Below are positions 25,102-31,561 of a stretch of DNA of 35,344 nucleotides, in pieces. The position numbers and the translations under genes were made by a program. Where the stretch lies: NCBI GenBank assembly GCA_001314805.1, contig LJSY01000038.1:1-35344 (forward strand), given 5' to 3'. This DNA comes from Rhodobacteraceae bacterium HLUCCO18 (GTDB taxonomy: Bacteria > Pseudomonadota > Alphaproteobacteria > Rhodobacterales > Rhodobacteraceae). Positions within the stretch are counted from its first letter, which is position 1; each line of letters begins with the position of its first letter. The notes beneath the pieces are model-generated. The model was not told where the DNA came from and ran no database searches. It saw nothing but the letters and a program-made list of their open reading frames with translations.

Positions 25102-25881
25102 CTACGCGAGCTCCAGCCAATCCACTTTCCGCGTCACCTCCGGACGGAAGTAGACGATTGCGCGCCCCTCCGCCGCGGCCATCGCGCCTTCGGCCCATGG
25201 CGCCACCCCGTGGATCGCGAGCCGGTGAACCAGGACCGTCTCGCCGGGCGCCAGCGGCACCTCCCGCCGGGTGCAGGTCGCGAAGACCTCCCGCCGCAGG
25301 GCTTGGTAGGTGTCGGTCATGTCGACCTCGGGCCAGCGCTCGGCCGGGATGCCGTCGAACGCCTTGGCGAACGCCGCGCGCACGAGGTGGTGACTGCCCT
25401 CCCACACGACCAGCGGCGAAGCCTCGGCCGCCGCTTCGGTCAGCGCGATGCCAAGAATGAAGGCGTGGAACTCCCTGAGATAGCGGCGCTTTTCCGGCCC
25501 CACGGGTAGGAGCCCGTCAAGATGCGCCGCGTCCCTGTCCCTGCGGAACCGATGCGCGGCGTCGCTCTCGCCCGGGTCCTGCCCCGGGTAACCCGGATAG
25601 GTCACGGAGACCTGCCCGGGATGAAGCGGCAGCGCGCCCGCCACCGCGCGTGCCTCGGCCAGCGCCGCGCCATCGAGGGGCGGGGCATCGGCCACCGCGC
25701 CGTCCGGCCCGTTTGGCAGCGCGTCGACGCCCACGAACCATGTTTTCCCGTGCCGCAACCATGCCGCGCGCTGGCCCTCGTCCGCGCTCACCCGCAGCGC
25801 CACGGGACCGGCGATGGCCCGCCACGCCTCCACCTCCGCCTCCGGCGCGAACACCTGCCAGCCGCGGTCGAGCCAGCTCAC
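25102..25881 (-). CDS. PhyH-like 2-oxoglutarate/Fe(II) dioxygenase
   Basis: A protein of 259 residues resembling the phytanoyl-CoA dioxygenase superfamily. Candidate iron ligands are His-x-Asp in DAAHLDGLLP (middle) and the late His in VHRLAIHGVAPW. The arginine in RAIVYFRPE could bind 2-oxoglutarate. WEGSHHLVRAAF is also typical of the fold. The substrate is unknown. The GTG at 25881 overlaps the TauE stop as GTGA, which decides the start; codons farther upstream in this frame are a shadow of the permease gene. Coupling to a TauE-type anion permease suggests a shared substrate pathway, which is inference. Confidence 0.75.
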   Translation of the reverse strand: MSWLDRGWQVFAPEAEVEAWRAIAGPVALRVSADEGQRAAWLRHGKTWFVGVDALPNGPDGAVADAPPLDGAALAEARAVAGALPLHPGQVSVTYPGYPGQDPGESDAAHRFRRDRDAAHLDGLLPVGPEKRRYLREFHAFILGIALTEAAAEASPLVVWEGSHHLVRAAFAKAFDGIPAERWPEVDMTDTYQALRREVFATCTRREVPLAPGETVLVHRLAIHGVAPWAEGAMAAAEGRAIVYFRPEVTRKVDWLELA

Positions 25882-26702
25882 CAGCCCACCGCCTTGCGCA
25901 GCATGTTGAGCGCCACGACCGTCACGAAGGCCGCGAAGATGCGGCGGAGCGGCGTCGGGTTCGTCGCATGGGCCAGCCGCGCGCCGATCGGTGCCGTGAT
26001 CAGCGTCATCGCCACCACGACGGCGAAGGCCACGAGGTTGACCTGCCCGATGGTGAAGGGCGGCCGGTCCGGCCCCTGCCCCGCCACCAGAAGAAATCCG
26101 ATCACGCTGGGCACCGCGATGATGACGCCGAAACCCGACGCCGTCGCCACCGCGCGATGGATCGCGACCCCGTAAAGCGTCATCAGCGGTACTCCGAAAC
26201 TGCCGCCGCCAATCCCCATCAGGACCGACAGGAACCCGATCACGGACGATGTCGCCGCCCGCCCAATGCCGCGCGGCATGGTGTCGCCAAGACGCCACTC
26301 CGCTCGCCCGAAGGCAAGATAGAGGCCCACGGTGATCCCGAGTACGCCGAAGATGGCCATCAGCACCTCGTTGCGCAGCCCGGCCACCGCGACCACGCCA
26401 AGACCCGCCCCGATGGCGATGCCGGGCCCCCAACCCTTCAGGATCGACCAGTCGACCGCCCCCCGTCGGTTATGGCTCAGCAGCGCGCGCACGGACGTCA
26501 CGGCGATCGTCGCCAGCGACGTGGCCAGACAGATCTGCATCAGGTCGGGCGTGCTGTATCCCAGCCGCTCGAAGGCGAAGAAGAAGGTCGGCACGAGGAT
26601 GATCCCTCCGCCCACGCCCAGAAGACCCGCGATGACGCCGGCAAACGCCCCGATCACCGCGATCAGGGCGAGCATCGGCAAGAGTTCGTTGAGTTCCGGC
26701 AT
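25878..26702 (-). CDS. TauE/SafE family anion permease
   Basis: A protein of 274 residues with about eight membrane segments in two repeats. Each repeat carries the glycine-rich family motif: AGVIAGLLGVGGGIILVP near the N-terminus and IGFLSVLMGIGGGSFGVPLM in the middle. The family exports sulfite, sulfoacetate and other small anions across the inner membrane; the substrate here is not known. The ATG at 26702 precedes MPELNELLPML. It is translationally coupled to the PhyH-like gene. Confidence 0.9.
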   Translation of the reverse strand: MPELNELLPMLALIAVIGAFAGVIAGLLGVGGGIILVPTFFFAFERLGYSTPDLMQICLATSLATIAVTSVRALLSHNRRGAVDWSILKGWGPGIAIGAGLGVVAVAGLRNEVLMAIFGVLGITVGLYLAFGRAEWRLGDTMPRGIGRAATSSVIGFLSVLMGIGGGSFGVPLMTLYGVAIHRAVATASGFGVIIAVPSVIGFLLVAGQGPDRPPFTIGQVNLVAFAVVVAMTLITAPIGARLAHATNPTPLRRIFAAFVTVVALNMLRKAVGW

Positions 26703-26770
26703 GTCGCCCCAGCTTCGTCGGCGGCGACCGCCTAACGCAGGACGGGGGCGGAGGAAAGGCCCGCCGGGCC

Positions 26771-27760
26771 TCAGGCAGCGCGCAGGGTGACCTCGCTCAG
26801 CGCCTGTTCGACCAGTTCCGGGCCCGCGCCGTCGCGATGGGCGCCTTCCGAGAGCACACGCTTCCAGCCGCGCGCGCCCGGACGGCCCGCGAAGAGCCCC
26901 AGCATGTGGCGCGTGACCTGCTGAAGCCTGCCGCCCTGGCCGAGGTGCCGCTCGATATAGGGAAGCATCGCCAGAACCGCCTCCTCGGCGCTGCGGGACG
27001 GGGCGGGGTCGCCGAAGATCTCCGCATCGGCGCGACCGAGGATCTCGGCGGGCGTGTGATAGGCGGCCCTCCCGATCATGACCCCGTCGAGCCCCGCATC
27101 GAGATGCACCTTCGCCTCGTCCAGCGTCGCGATGCCGCCGTTGATCGAGATGTGGAGATCGGGGAACTCCGCCTTCATCCGCTGCACCAGCGGGTAATCG
27201 AGCGGCGGCACGTCACGGTTCTGCTTCGGGCTCAGGCCCTGAAGCCACGCTTTGCGCGCATGGATGGCGACACGGGCCACGCCGGCTGCCGAAATCCGGT
27301 CGAGGAATTCCGGCAGGACGTCCTCGGGGATCTGGTCGTCGACGCCGATGCGGCATTTCACGGTCACCTCCACCGGGCTCGCCGCGATCATGGCGGCGAC
27401 GCAGTCGGCCACGAGGCCGGGTTGCTCCATCAGAACGGCGCCGAAACAGCCCGACTGCACCCGGTCGGAGGGACAGCCCACGTTGAGGTTGATCTCGTCG
27501 TAGCCGTAGTCCGCGCCGATCGCGGCGGCCCGGGCCAGGTTCCCCGGATCGGAGCCGCCAAGCTGCAGGGCAACCGGATGCTCCGCCTCGTCGAAGCCCA
27601 GCAATCGGTCGCGCTCCCCGTGGAGCAGGGCCTGCGCGGTCACCATCTCGGTATAAAGCAGAGCGCGCCGCGACATCAGCCGGTGCAGATACCGGCAATG
27701 TCGGTCTGTCCAGTCCATCATAGGGGCACAGGATAATCTAGCATGTTGATTTATTTGCAT
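26771..27760 (-). CDS. dusA: tRNA-dihydrouridine synthase A
   Basis: DusA reduces uridines in the tRNA D-loop using FMN and NADPH. The protein has 329 residues. Family signatures are CAPMMDWTDRHCRYLHRLMS, LLYTEMVTAQALLHG, VALQLGGSDP, NLNVGCPSDRVQSGCFGA (catalytic Cys96), HARKAWLQGLSPKQNR and ISINGGI. The first 11 or so residues (MQINQHARLSC) are encoded by AT-rich DNA unlike the rest of the gene and next to an integrase. This suggests that an integrative element replaced the original 5' end and supplies a new start and promoter. An ATG at 27721 would give a protein starting inside the conserved motif. No clear ribosome-binding site precedes 27760. Confidence 0.94.
   Translation of the reverse strand: MQINQHARLSCAPMMDWTDRHCRYLHRLMSRRALLYTEMVTAQALLHGERDRLLGFDEAEHPVALQLGGSDPGNLARAAAIGADYGYDEINLNVGCPSDRVQSGCFGAVLMEQPGLVADCVAAMIAASPVEVTVKCRIGVDDQIPEDVLPEFLDRISAAGVARVAIHARKAWLQGLSPKQNRDVPPLDYPLVQRMKAEFPDLHISINGGIATLDEAKVHLDAGLDGVMIGRAAYHTPAEILGRADAEIFGDPAPSRSAEEAVLAMLPYIERHLGQGGRLQQVTRHMLGLFAGRPGARGWKRVLSEGAHRDGAGPELVEQALSEVTLRAA
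27680..27726. other. probable attachment site (att) within the 5' end of dusA
   Basis: The segment encodes the invariant PMMDWTDRHCRYLHR of DusA. dusA-associated tyrosine recombinases are known to integrate within the 5' end of this gene. An integrase starts 113 bp beyond the dusA start, and base composition shifts from GC-rich to AT-rich at about 27720. The exact core cannot be fixed without the other junction. Confidence 0.55.
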
Positions 27761-27774
27761 TTTTTGTGTATCTT
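27746..27774 (+). promoter_or_regulatory. candidate promoter of the integrase gene
   Basis: TTGATT (27746-27751) and TATCTT (27769-27774) are separated by 17 bp in an AT-rich patch. They would start transcription about 95 nt before the integrase ATG and overlap the dusA start region. Both hexamers match the consensus at four of six positions. Confidence 0.4.
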
Positions 27775-27873
27775 CAAACTGTTGGCGGCGGATGCTGCTA
27801 CGCTGGAATACGCCCCAATATCCCCGAATTTGCCCCTCTACGACGACTCATTGCACACACAGCGCACACGAAA

Positions 27874-28962
27874 ATGGCCTCCATCACCAAGCTCCCCTCC
27901 GGTGCCTACCGGGTTCAGATCAGACGAAAGGGCCGCTACGCGAGCGAGACGTTCCTCCGCCGCGATGACGCCCATCGTTGGGCCCGCCAGGCGGAGACCC
28001 GGGTGGATCAGGGGTTAGCGCCGAACAAGTCGTCCGTCTCCCGCCTCCAGACCTTTGGCGACCTCATCGACCTTCATATAACCGATATGTGCGAGGTAGG
28101 GAAACCGCCGCGTCGCAGCAAGGCCGCGACACTCACCACGCTCAAGCGCGATCTTGGGAAGGAACGGATCGGTCACCTCGATCGGCAGAAGCTGATCGAC
28201 TACGGCAAGATGCGTGCAGACCAAGGCGCCGGACCGGTGACCCTCGGGATCGATATCGGGGTGATCAAGATGATCATCACCCACGCTGCAGCCGTGCACG
28301 GGCTCGACATCTCTCCGGAACCCGTTGATCTGGCGCGCGTCGCGCTCAAGCGGCTTGGACTGATCGGCAAGGGCACGGAGCGGGATCGCCGCCCGCGCAT
28401 GGACGAGTTGAACCGCCTCTTCCGCTGCTTCGATGACAACGATCGCCTCACCCTGCCGATGACACGCATCGTGAAATTCGCGGTGGCCACGGCCATGCGG
28501 CTGGACGAGATCTGCCGCGTCGAATGGGCCGATCTCGACGTCGACCGCCGCATGCTCATGATCCGCGACCGAAAAGACCCGCGCAACAAGACCGGAAACG
28601 ACCAGCGGATCCCGCTCTTCGCGGCCACTGGCTTCGACGCTTGGGCGCTGGTCACGGCGCAGGCCAAGGAATTGGGGCACGCAAAGGGCCGCATCTTTCC
28701 CTACAACTCAAAATCGGTCGGAACCGCTTTTCGGCGCGCCTGCGTCGAGGTCAGCGTGAAGGACCTTCATTTCCACGATCTGCGCCACGAAGGCACTAGC
28801 CGCCTGTTCGAGGCCGGCTTCGCCATCGAGCAAGTCTCGCTGGTTACCGGCCACAAGGACTGGAAGATGCTGCGCCGCTACACCCATATCCGCCCAGAGG
28901 CGCTTCACCGGCTGGCCGCATCGCGCGGCCCCTCCCCGCTGGGGGATCTCGCAGCGGAGTGA
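27874..28962 (+). CDS. tyrosine recombinase / integrase of a dusA-targeting element
   Basis: A site-specific recombinase of 362 residues. The N-terminus (MASITKLPSGAYRVQIRRKG) is an arm-binding-like domain, residues 60-160 a core-binding domain, and about 175-350 the catalytic domain. Catalytic residues visible are Arg209 (ATAMRLDEI), His301 and Arg304 (HFHDLRHEG), His327 (VTGHKDW) and the nucleophile Tyr336 (RRYTHI); a lysine near 234-239 is probably the beta-hairpin Lys. All appear intact, so the enzyme may be active. I chose the ATG at 27874; a GTG at 27766 would add 36 unlikely residues. Position and divergence from dusA mark it as the end of an integrated element. Confidence 0.93.
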   Translation: MASITKLPSGAYRVQIRRKGRYASETFLRRDDAHRWARQAETRVDQGLAPNKSSVSRLQTFGDLIDLHITDMCEVGKPPRRSKAATLTTLKRDLGKERIGHLDRQKLIDYGKMRADQGAGPVTLGIDIGVIKMIITHAAAVHGLDISPEPVDLARVALKRLGLIGKGTERDRRPRMDELNRLFRCFDDNDRLTLPMTRIVKFAVATAMRLDEICRVEWADLDVDRRMLMIRDRKDPRNKTGNDQRIPLFAATGFDAWALVTAQAKELGHAKGRIFPYNSKSVGTAFRRACVEVSVKDLHFHDLRHEGTSRLFEAGFAIEQVSLVTGHKDWKMLRRYTHIRPEALHRLAASRGPSPLGDLAAE

Positions 28963-28967
28963 CCCGA

Positions 28968-29051
28968 GAGTCAGAGGGGTGCCGTTCCGGCCCGTGACGG
29001 GTTTGGAGGTCGGGAGAGAGGCTCCCGGCCGCCCGTTTCGGAGGTTTCCCC
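28968..29051 (+). promoter_or_regulatory. structured 5' leader, copy 1 (DUF932 gene)
   Basis: It begins with the block GAGTCAGAGGGGTGCCG. An outer stem pairs CCGTGACGGG (28992-29001) with CCCGTTTCGG (29032-29041), one mismatch. An inner perfect 9-bp hairpin pairs GGTCGGGAG (29008-29016) with CTCCCGGCC (29022-29030) around the loop AGAGG. The Shine-Dalgarno GGAGG (29040-29044) begins in the outer stem and lies 7 nt before the ATG. Copies 2 and 3 precede the parB-like and DUF2493-like genes. Confidence 0.7.
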
Positions 29052-30242
29052 ATGAATACCGAGATTATCGATGCCGGGCGTGACATCAGCGGCGGCTACA
29101 AGGTGGATGTGTCGCGCGGCACGAATGTGGACCGCGTGTCGTCTGAATGGTTCTCGCGTCCGGATGACGAGCGGTATCTGTCGCTCGACGATCTCTTCGC
29201 CTCGGTGAAGGGTCGCGCAGAGCGGAGCCGGACGCGCACGGTGGAGAGTGCGGCGATCCGGGTTGAAGCGCATCGCGAAAACCCGGAAAAGCTGGGGCTG
29301 GTCCTGCCCGGTGCGGATGAACCCATCGCGCCGACGCATTGGTCCTTTGGCCAGCTCTCGAGCCTCGTCGGTGCGCCCGCCGCCTATCTGCGCCAACTGC
29401 CCGCGCCGTTGGCGGGGATCAACCTGCAATACGGGCTGACCAACCACCGTGCCGAACAGATCAAGACGCTGGAAACCGGAGATGGACGCACCGAACTGCG
29501 TGCCGTGACCGGCCCCGATTATGGCCGCATCTACGATCACGAGTTGGTCTCTGCGGTTCAACGCATCGCGGGCAATGGCACAGGCGACACGCGCTGGAAG
29601 GTCCCCGGCGTGCTCGACTGGCCGACCGGCATCTACAACCCGCGCGTGGTCGTGACGAAGGAGACGACGACGCTCTACGCCTCGGACCGCGACGTGTTCC
29701 TGTTCCTCGTCGACGATCTGAACCCGATAGAGGCGGGACTGCTGCCCGATGGCTCACCCGACCTCTACTTTCGGGGATTTTATTGCTGGAATTCGGAGGT
29801 GGGGGCGAAGACGCTCGGCATCGCCAGCTTCTACCTGCGCGCGGTCTGCCAGAACCGCAACCTCTGGGGCGTCGAGGACTTCCAGGAGATCACCATCCGG
29901 CACTCGAAATACGCCGCCTCCCGCTTCGCCCACGAGGCCGCCCCAGCGCTCAGCCGCTTCGCCGAGTCCTCGCCCGCGCCCTTCATCGACGGCATCCGCG
30001 CGGCGCGCGAGAAGATCGTCGCGCGGACAGACGAGGACCGTCAGGACTTCCTGCGCAAACGCGGTTTCTCCAAGGCGGAGACGGGGCGGATCGTCGAGAC
30101 GATCCTGGCCGAGGAAGGCCGCCCGCCCGAGAGCGTCTTCGACTTCGTGCAGGGTATCACGGCGGTGGCGCGGTCGAAGCCGCAGCAGGATGCGCGGTTG
30201 GTGATGGAGGGGAAGGCGAAGGTGTTGCTGGAAAAAGCGTGA
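29052..30242 (+). CDS. DUF932 domain protein of a mobile element backbone
   Basis: A protein of 396 residues of the DUF932 family (phage/plasmid-like protein), common on alphaproteobacterial plasmids and integrative elements; the biochemical function is unknown. Typical stretches are FGQLSSLVGAPAAYLRQLPAPL, ELRAVTGPDYGRIYDHELV, ASDRDVFLFLVDDLNPIE, RGFYCWNSEVGAKTLGIASFYLRAVCQNRNLWG and HSKYAASRF. No signal peptide or membrane segment is visible, so it should be cytosolic. The ATG at 29052 follows GGAGG at 7 nt. Expression is probably controlled by the structured leader in front. It is the first gene after the integrase. Confidence 0.88.
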   Translation: MNTEIIDAGRDISGGYKVDVSRGTNVDRVSSEWFSRPDDERYLSLDDLFASVKGRAERSRTRTVESAAIRVEAHRENPEKLGLVLPGADEPIAPTHWSFGQLSSLVGAPAAYLRQLPAPLAGINLQYGLTNHRAEQIKTLETGDGRTELRAVTGPDYGRIYDHELVSAVQRIAGNGTGDTRWKVPGVLDWPTGIYNPRVVVTKETTTLYASDRDVFLFLVDDLNPIEAGLLPDGSPDLYFRGFYCWNSEVGAKTLGIASFYLRAVCQNRNLWGVEDFQEITIRHSKYAASRFAHEAAPALSRFAESSPAPFIDGIRAAREKIVARTDEDRQDFLRKRGFSKAETGRIVETILAEEGRPPESVFDFVQGITAVARSKPQQDARLVMEGKAKVLLEKA

Positions 30243-30306
30243 TTGCGTTGAATATGAATTCGGATCAACGACCTATCGAGATAAACTCAAGCACTGAATG
30301 AAGATT

Positions 30307-30330
30307 TCGAGGGGCGTTATAGCCCCTCGA
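30307..30330 (-). terminator. hairpin overlapping the end of the RES toxin gene
   Basis: A perfect 9-bp stem TCGAGGGGC/GCCCCTCGA with loop GTTATA includes the last sense codons and TAA of the RES gene. Read leftward it is followed by AATCTTCATT, a weak U-rich tail. It could terminate both convergent transcripts. The 74-bp gap after the DUF932 gene (30243-30316) is otherwise AT-rich without a gene. Confidence 0.5.
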
Positions 30331-31006
30331 TCGTGAACTCGGGTGCACCTTGCCAGACCAGCTTCCAGCTCGCGCCAGGGCGGACATTCTGGATGATCCC
30401 CGGATCGAAGGCGACGAAGCACCGCCCGCCCGAATGACGGACGGAGGGGTAGATCAGCCCGCGATGCCCCTCTGATCTCAGATCCGCGGCAAGGCGCTGC
30501 CCGACCGCGTAGCCCCGCTCGGGGACCGGATCGAGCGCCGGATGCGCCTCTCCGTGCAGATCCGGGAAATCCCCGATAAAATCCGCCAGCAGTTCCACGT
30601 AGCGCGCCTCGTCCTCGTAGCGGCCGATGAAGCCCAATTCACGGGTCCGGTGAAACCCAACTTCCTGCGCGCTCGTCAGCATGTTCCAGGCGCAGTACCA
30701 CGCACCGCGGTCGCCAGTGTTGAACCGGTTGCCCTTGGGCCTCGTGTAGGTGAATGCCGCGTTGATATGGCTCTGACCATAAAGGGTCAGGTCATGCGAC
30801 CGCCGCGCGAAGGCGAGTTCGCGACGGTCGAGCGCGGGACTGCCCTGCGCTTCGGCGATCAGGCGCGCACTGGTCTCGCCTTCGATCTCGGCGAGAATCG
30901 CGGCCTCCTCGTCGCTGTCGACCAGCCCCCGCAGCACCGGCGGCTTGTGATGGGTCTCTGAGATAAGCCTGACAAGAGCACGGTCATTGACCGACGTGAT
31001 CCTCAA
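30317..31006 (-). CDS. RES domain toxin (NAD+-degrading type)
   Basis: A protein of 229 residues with the RES domain, named for conserved Arg, Glu and Ser. Candidates are Arg94 in RPKGNRFNTGD, Glu115 in SAQEVGFHR and Ser188 in IYPSVRHSGG. RES toxins deplete cellular NAD+ and halt growth; their partner is an Xre/MbcA-ParS antitoxin. The antitoxin gene lies directly upstream and overlaps by TTGA, making the unusual TTG at 31006 the likely start and keeping toxin synthesis below antitoxin. The pair is on the strand opposite to the surrounding element genes. A role in retaining the element is the usual inference. Confidence 0.88.
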   Translation of the reverse strand: MRITSVNDRALVRLISETHHKPPVLRGLVDSDEEAAILAEIEGETSARLIAEAQGSPALDRRELAFARRSHDLTLYGQSHINAAFTYTRPKGNRFNTGDRGAWYCAWNMLTSAQEVGFHRTRELGFIGRYEDEARYVELLADFIGDFPDLHGEAHPALDPVPERGYAVGQRLAADLRSEGHRGLIYPSVRHSGGRCFVAFDPGIIQNVRPGASWKLVWQGAPEFTIEGL

Positions 31007-31392
31007 ACCCCGCCCCGCAGCGCATCGACATATCCCCGCACGCGCAGGATCTTGGGCAATCCTCCCTCGATCATCGCGTCCACGGGACGCGCTCCGTCGA
31101 ACTCCGGACCTCGGTTCGGCAGCTTTACCCAGTCGCGCGAGATCGGCTCGTTGAAATAGAGCTCGAGCGACTTGTAGAGGCCGATGAGCGCGGAAAGGCG
31201 CAGCATCTGGTCGCGCGTCAGATCTCCGGCAAAATCAGGCTTCTTGGCCCGTTTCCAGGTGGATTCCGACATATCCGCCAGCGCCGCGGCCTCCCGCAAG
31301 GTGAGTGACCAGGCGTCCGCGATCCGCGTGAAGGCCTTGAGCGCGACCCCCTGCCGATCCGGCGCAGCACGTTCCAGAACAACGTTTTCCAT
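31003..31392 (-). CDS. Xre/MbcA/ParS-type antitoxin (DUF2384)
   Basis: A protein of 129 residues. The N-terminal half holds a helix-turn-helix (LTLREAAALADMSESTWKRAKK), and the C-terminal half a toxin-binding domain of the MbcA/ParS/Xre type (DQMLRLSALIGLYKSLELYF, AMIEGGLPKILRVRGYVDALRGG). It should neutralise the RES toxin and repress its own promoter. An inverted repeat 40-69 bp upstream (31432-31461) is a fitting operator. The ATG at 31392 begins MENVVLERAAPDRQG. This gene comes first in the operon. Confidence 0.9.
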   Translation of the reverse strand: MENVVLERAAPDRQGVALKAFTRIADAWSLTLREAAALADMSESTWKRAKKPDFAGDLTRDQMLRLSALIGLYKSLELYFNEPISRDWVKLPNRGPEFDGARPVDAMIEGGLPKILRVRGYVDALRGGV

Positions 31393-31431
31393 GTGTTGGC
31401 GCTCCTTCCTAGTTTGACTGATGATATAAGG

Positions 31432-31461
31432 TCATATGGATCGCTTTGCAAGTCCATATGA
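31432..31461. promoter_or_regulatory. 9-bp inverted repeat, probable antitoxin operator
   Basis: TCATATGGA and TCCATATGA are perfect inverted arms separated by 12 bp, in an AT-rich 170-bp divergent region between the antitoxin gene and the parB-like gene. The half-site spacing (about two helical turns centre to centre) suits a dimeric helix-turn-helix regulator such as the Xre antitoxin. The binding protein is inferred. Confidence 0.6.
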
Positions 31462-31478
31462 ACTATTTGGTGCCTCAA

Positions 31479-31561
31479 GAGTTAGAGGGGTGCCGGGATT
31501 TCCGTGACGGGTTTGGATGTCGAGAGAGTGGCTCCCGGCTGGCCTGTCGCGGAGAACCCCG
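31479..31561 (+). promoter_or_regulatory. structured 5' leader, copy 2 (parB-like gene)
   Basis: It begins GAGTTAGAGGGGTGCCG, one base different from copy 1. The outer stem pairs CCGTGACGGG (31502-31511) with CCTGTCGCGG (31543-31552), ten pairs including two G-U. The inner hairpin pairs GTCGAGAG (31519-31526) with CTCCCGGC (31532-31539) around AGTGG, one mismatch. GGAG (31551-31554) begins in the outer stem, 7 nt before the ATG. The stem's 3' strand differs from copy 1 yet still pairs. Confidence 0.7.

Noticed and set aside
25882-26433. N-terminal extension of the PhyH-like protein
   Set aside because: It is a frame shadow of the TauE permease; the GTG at 25881 is the coupled start.
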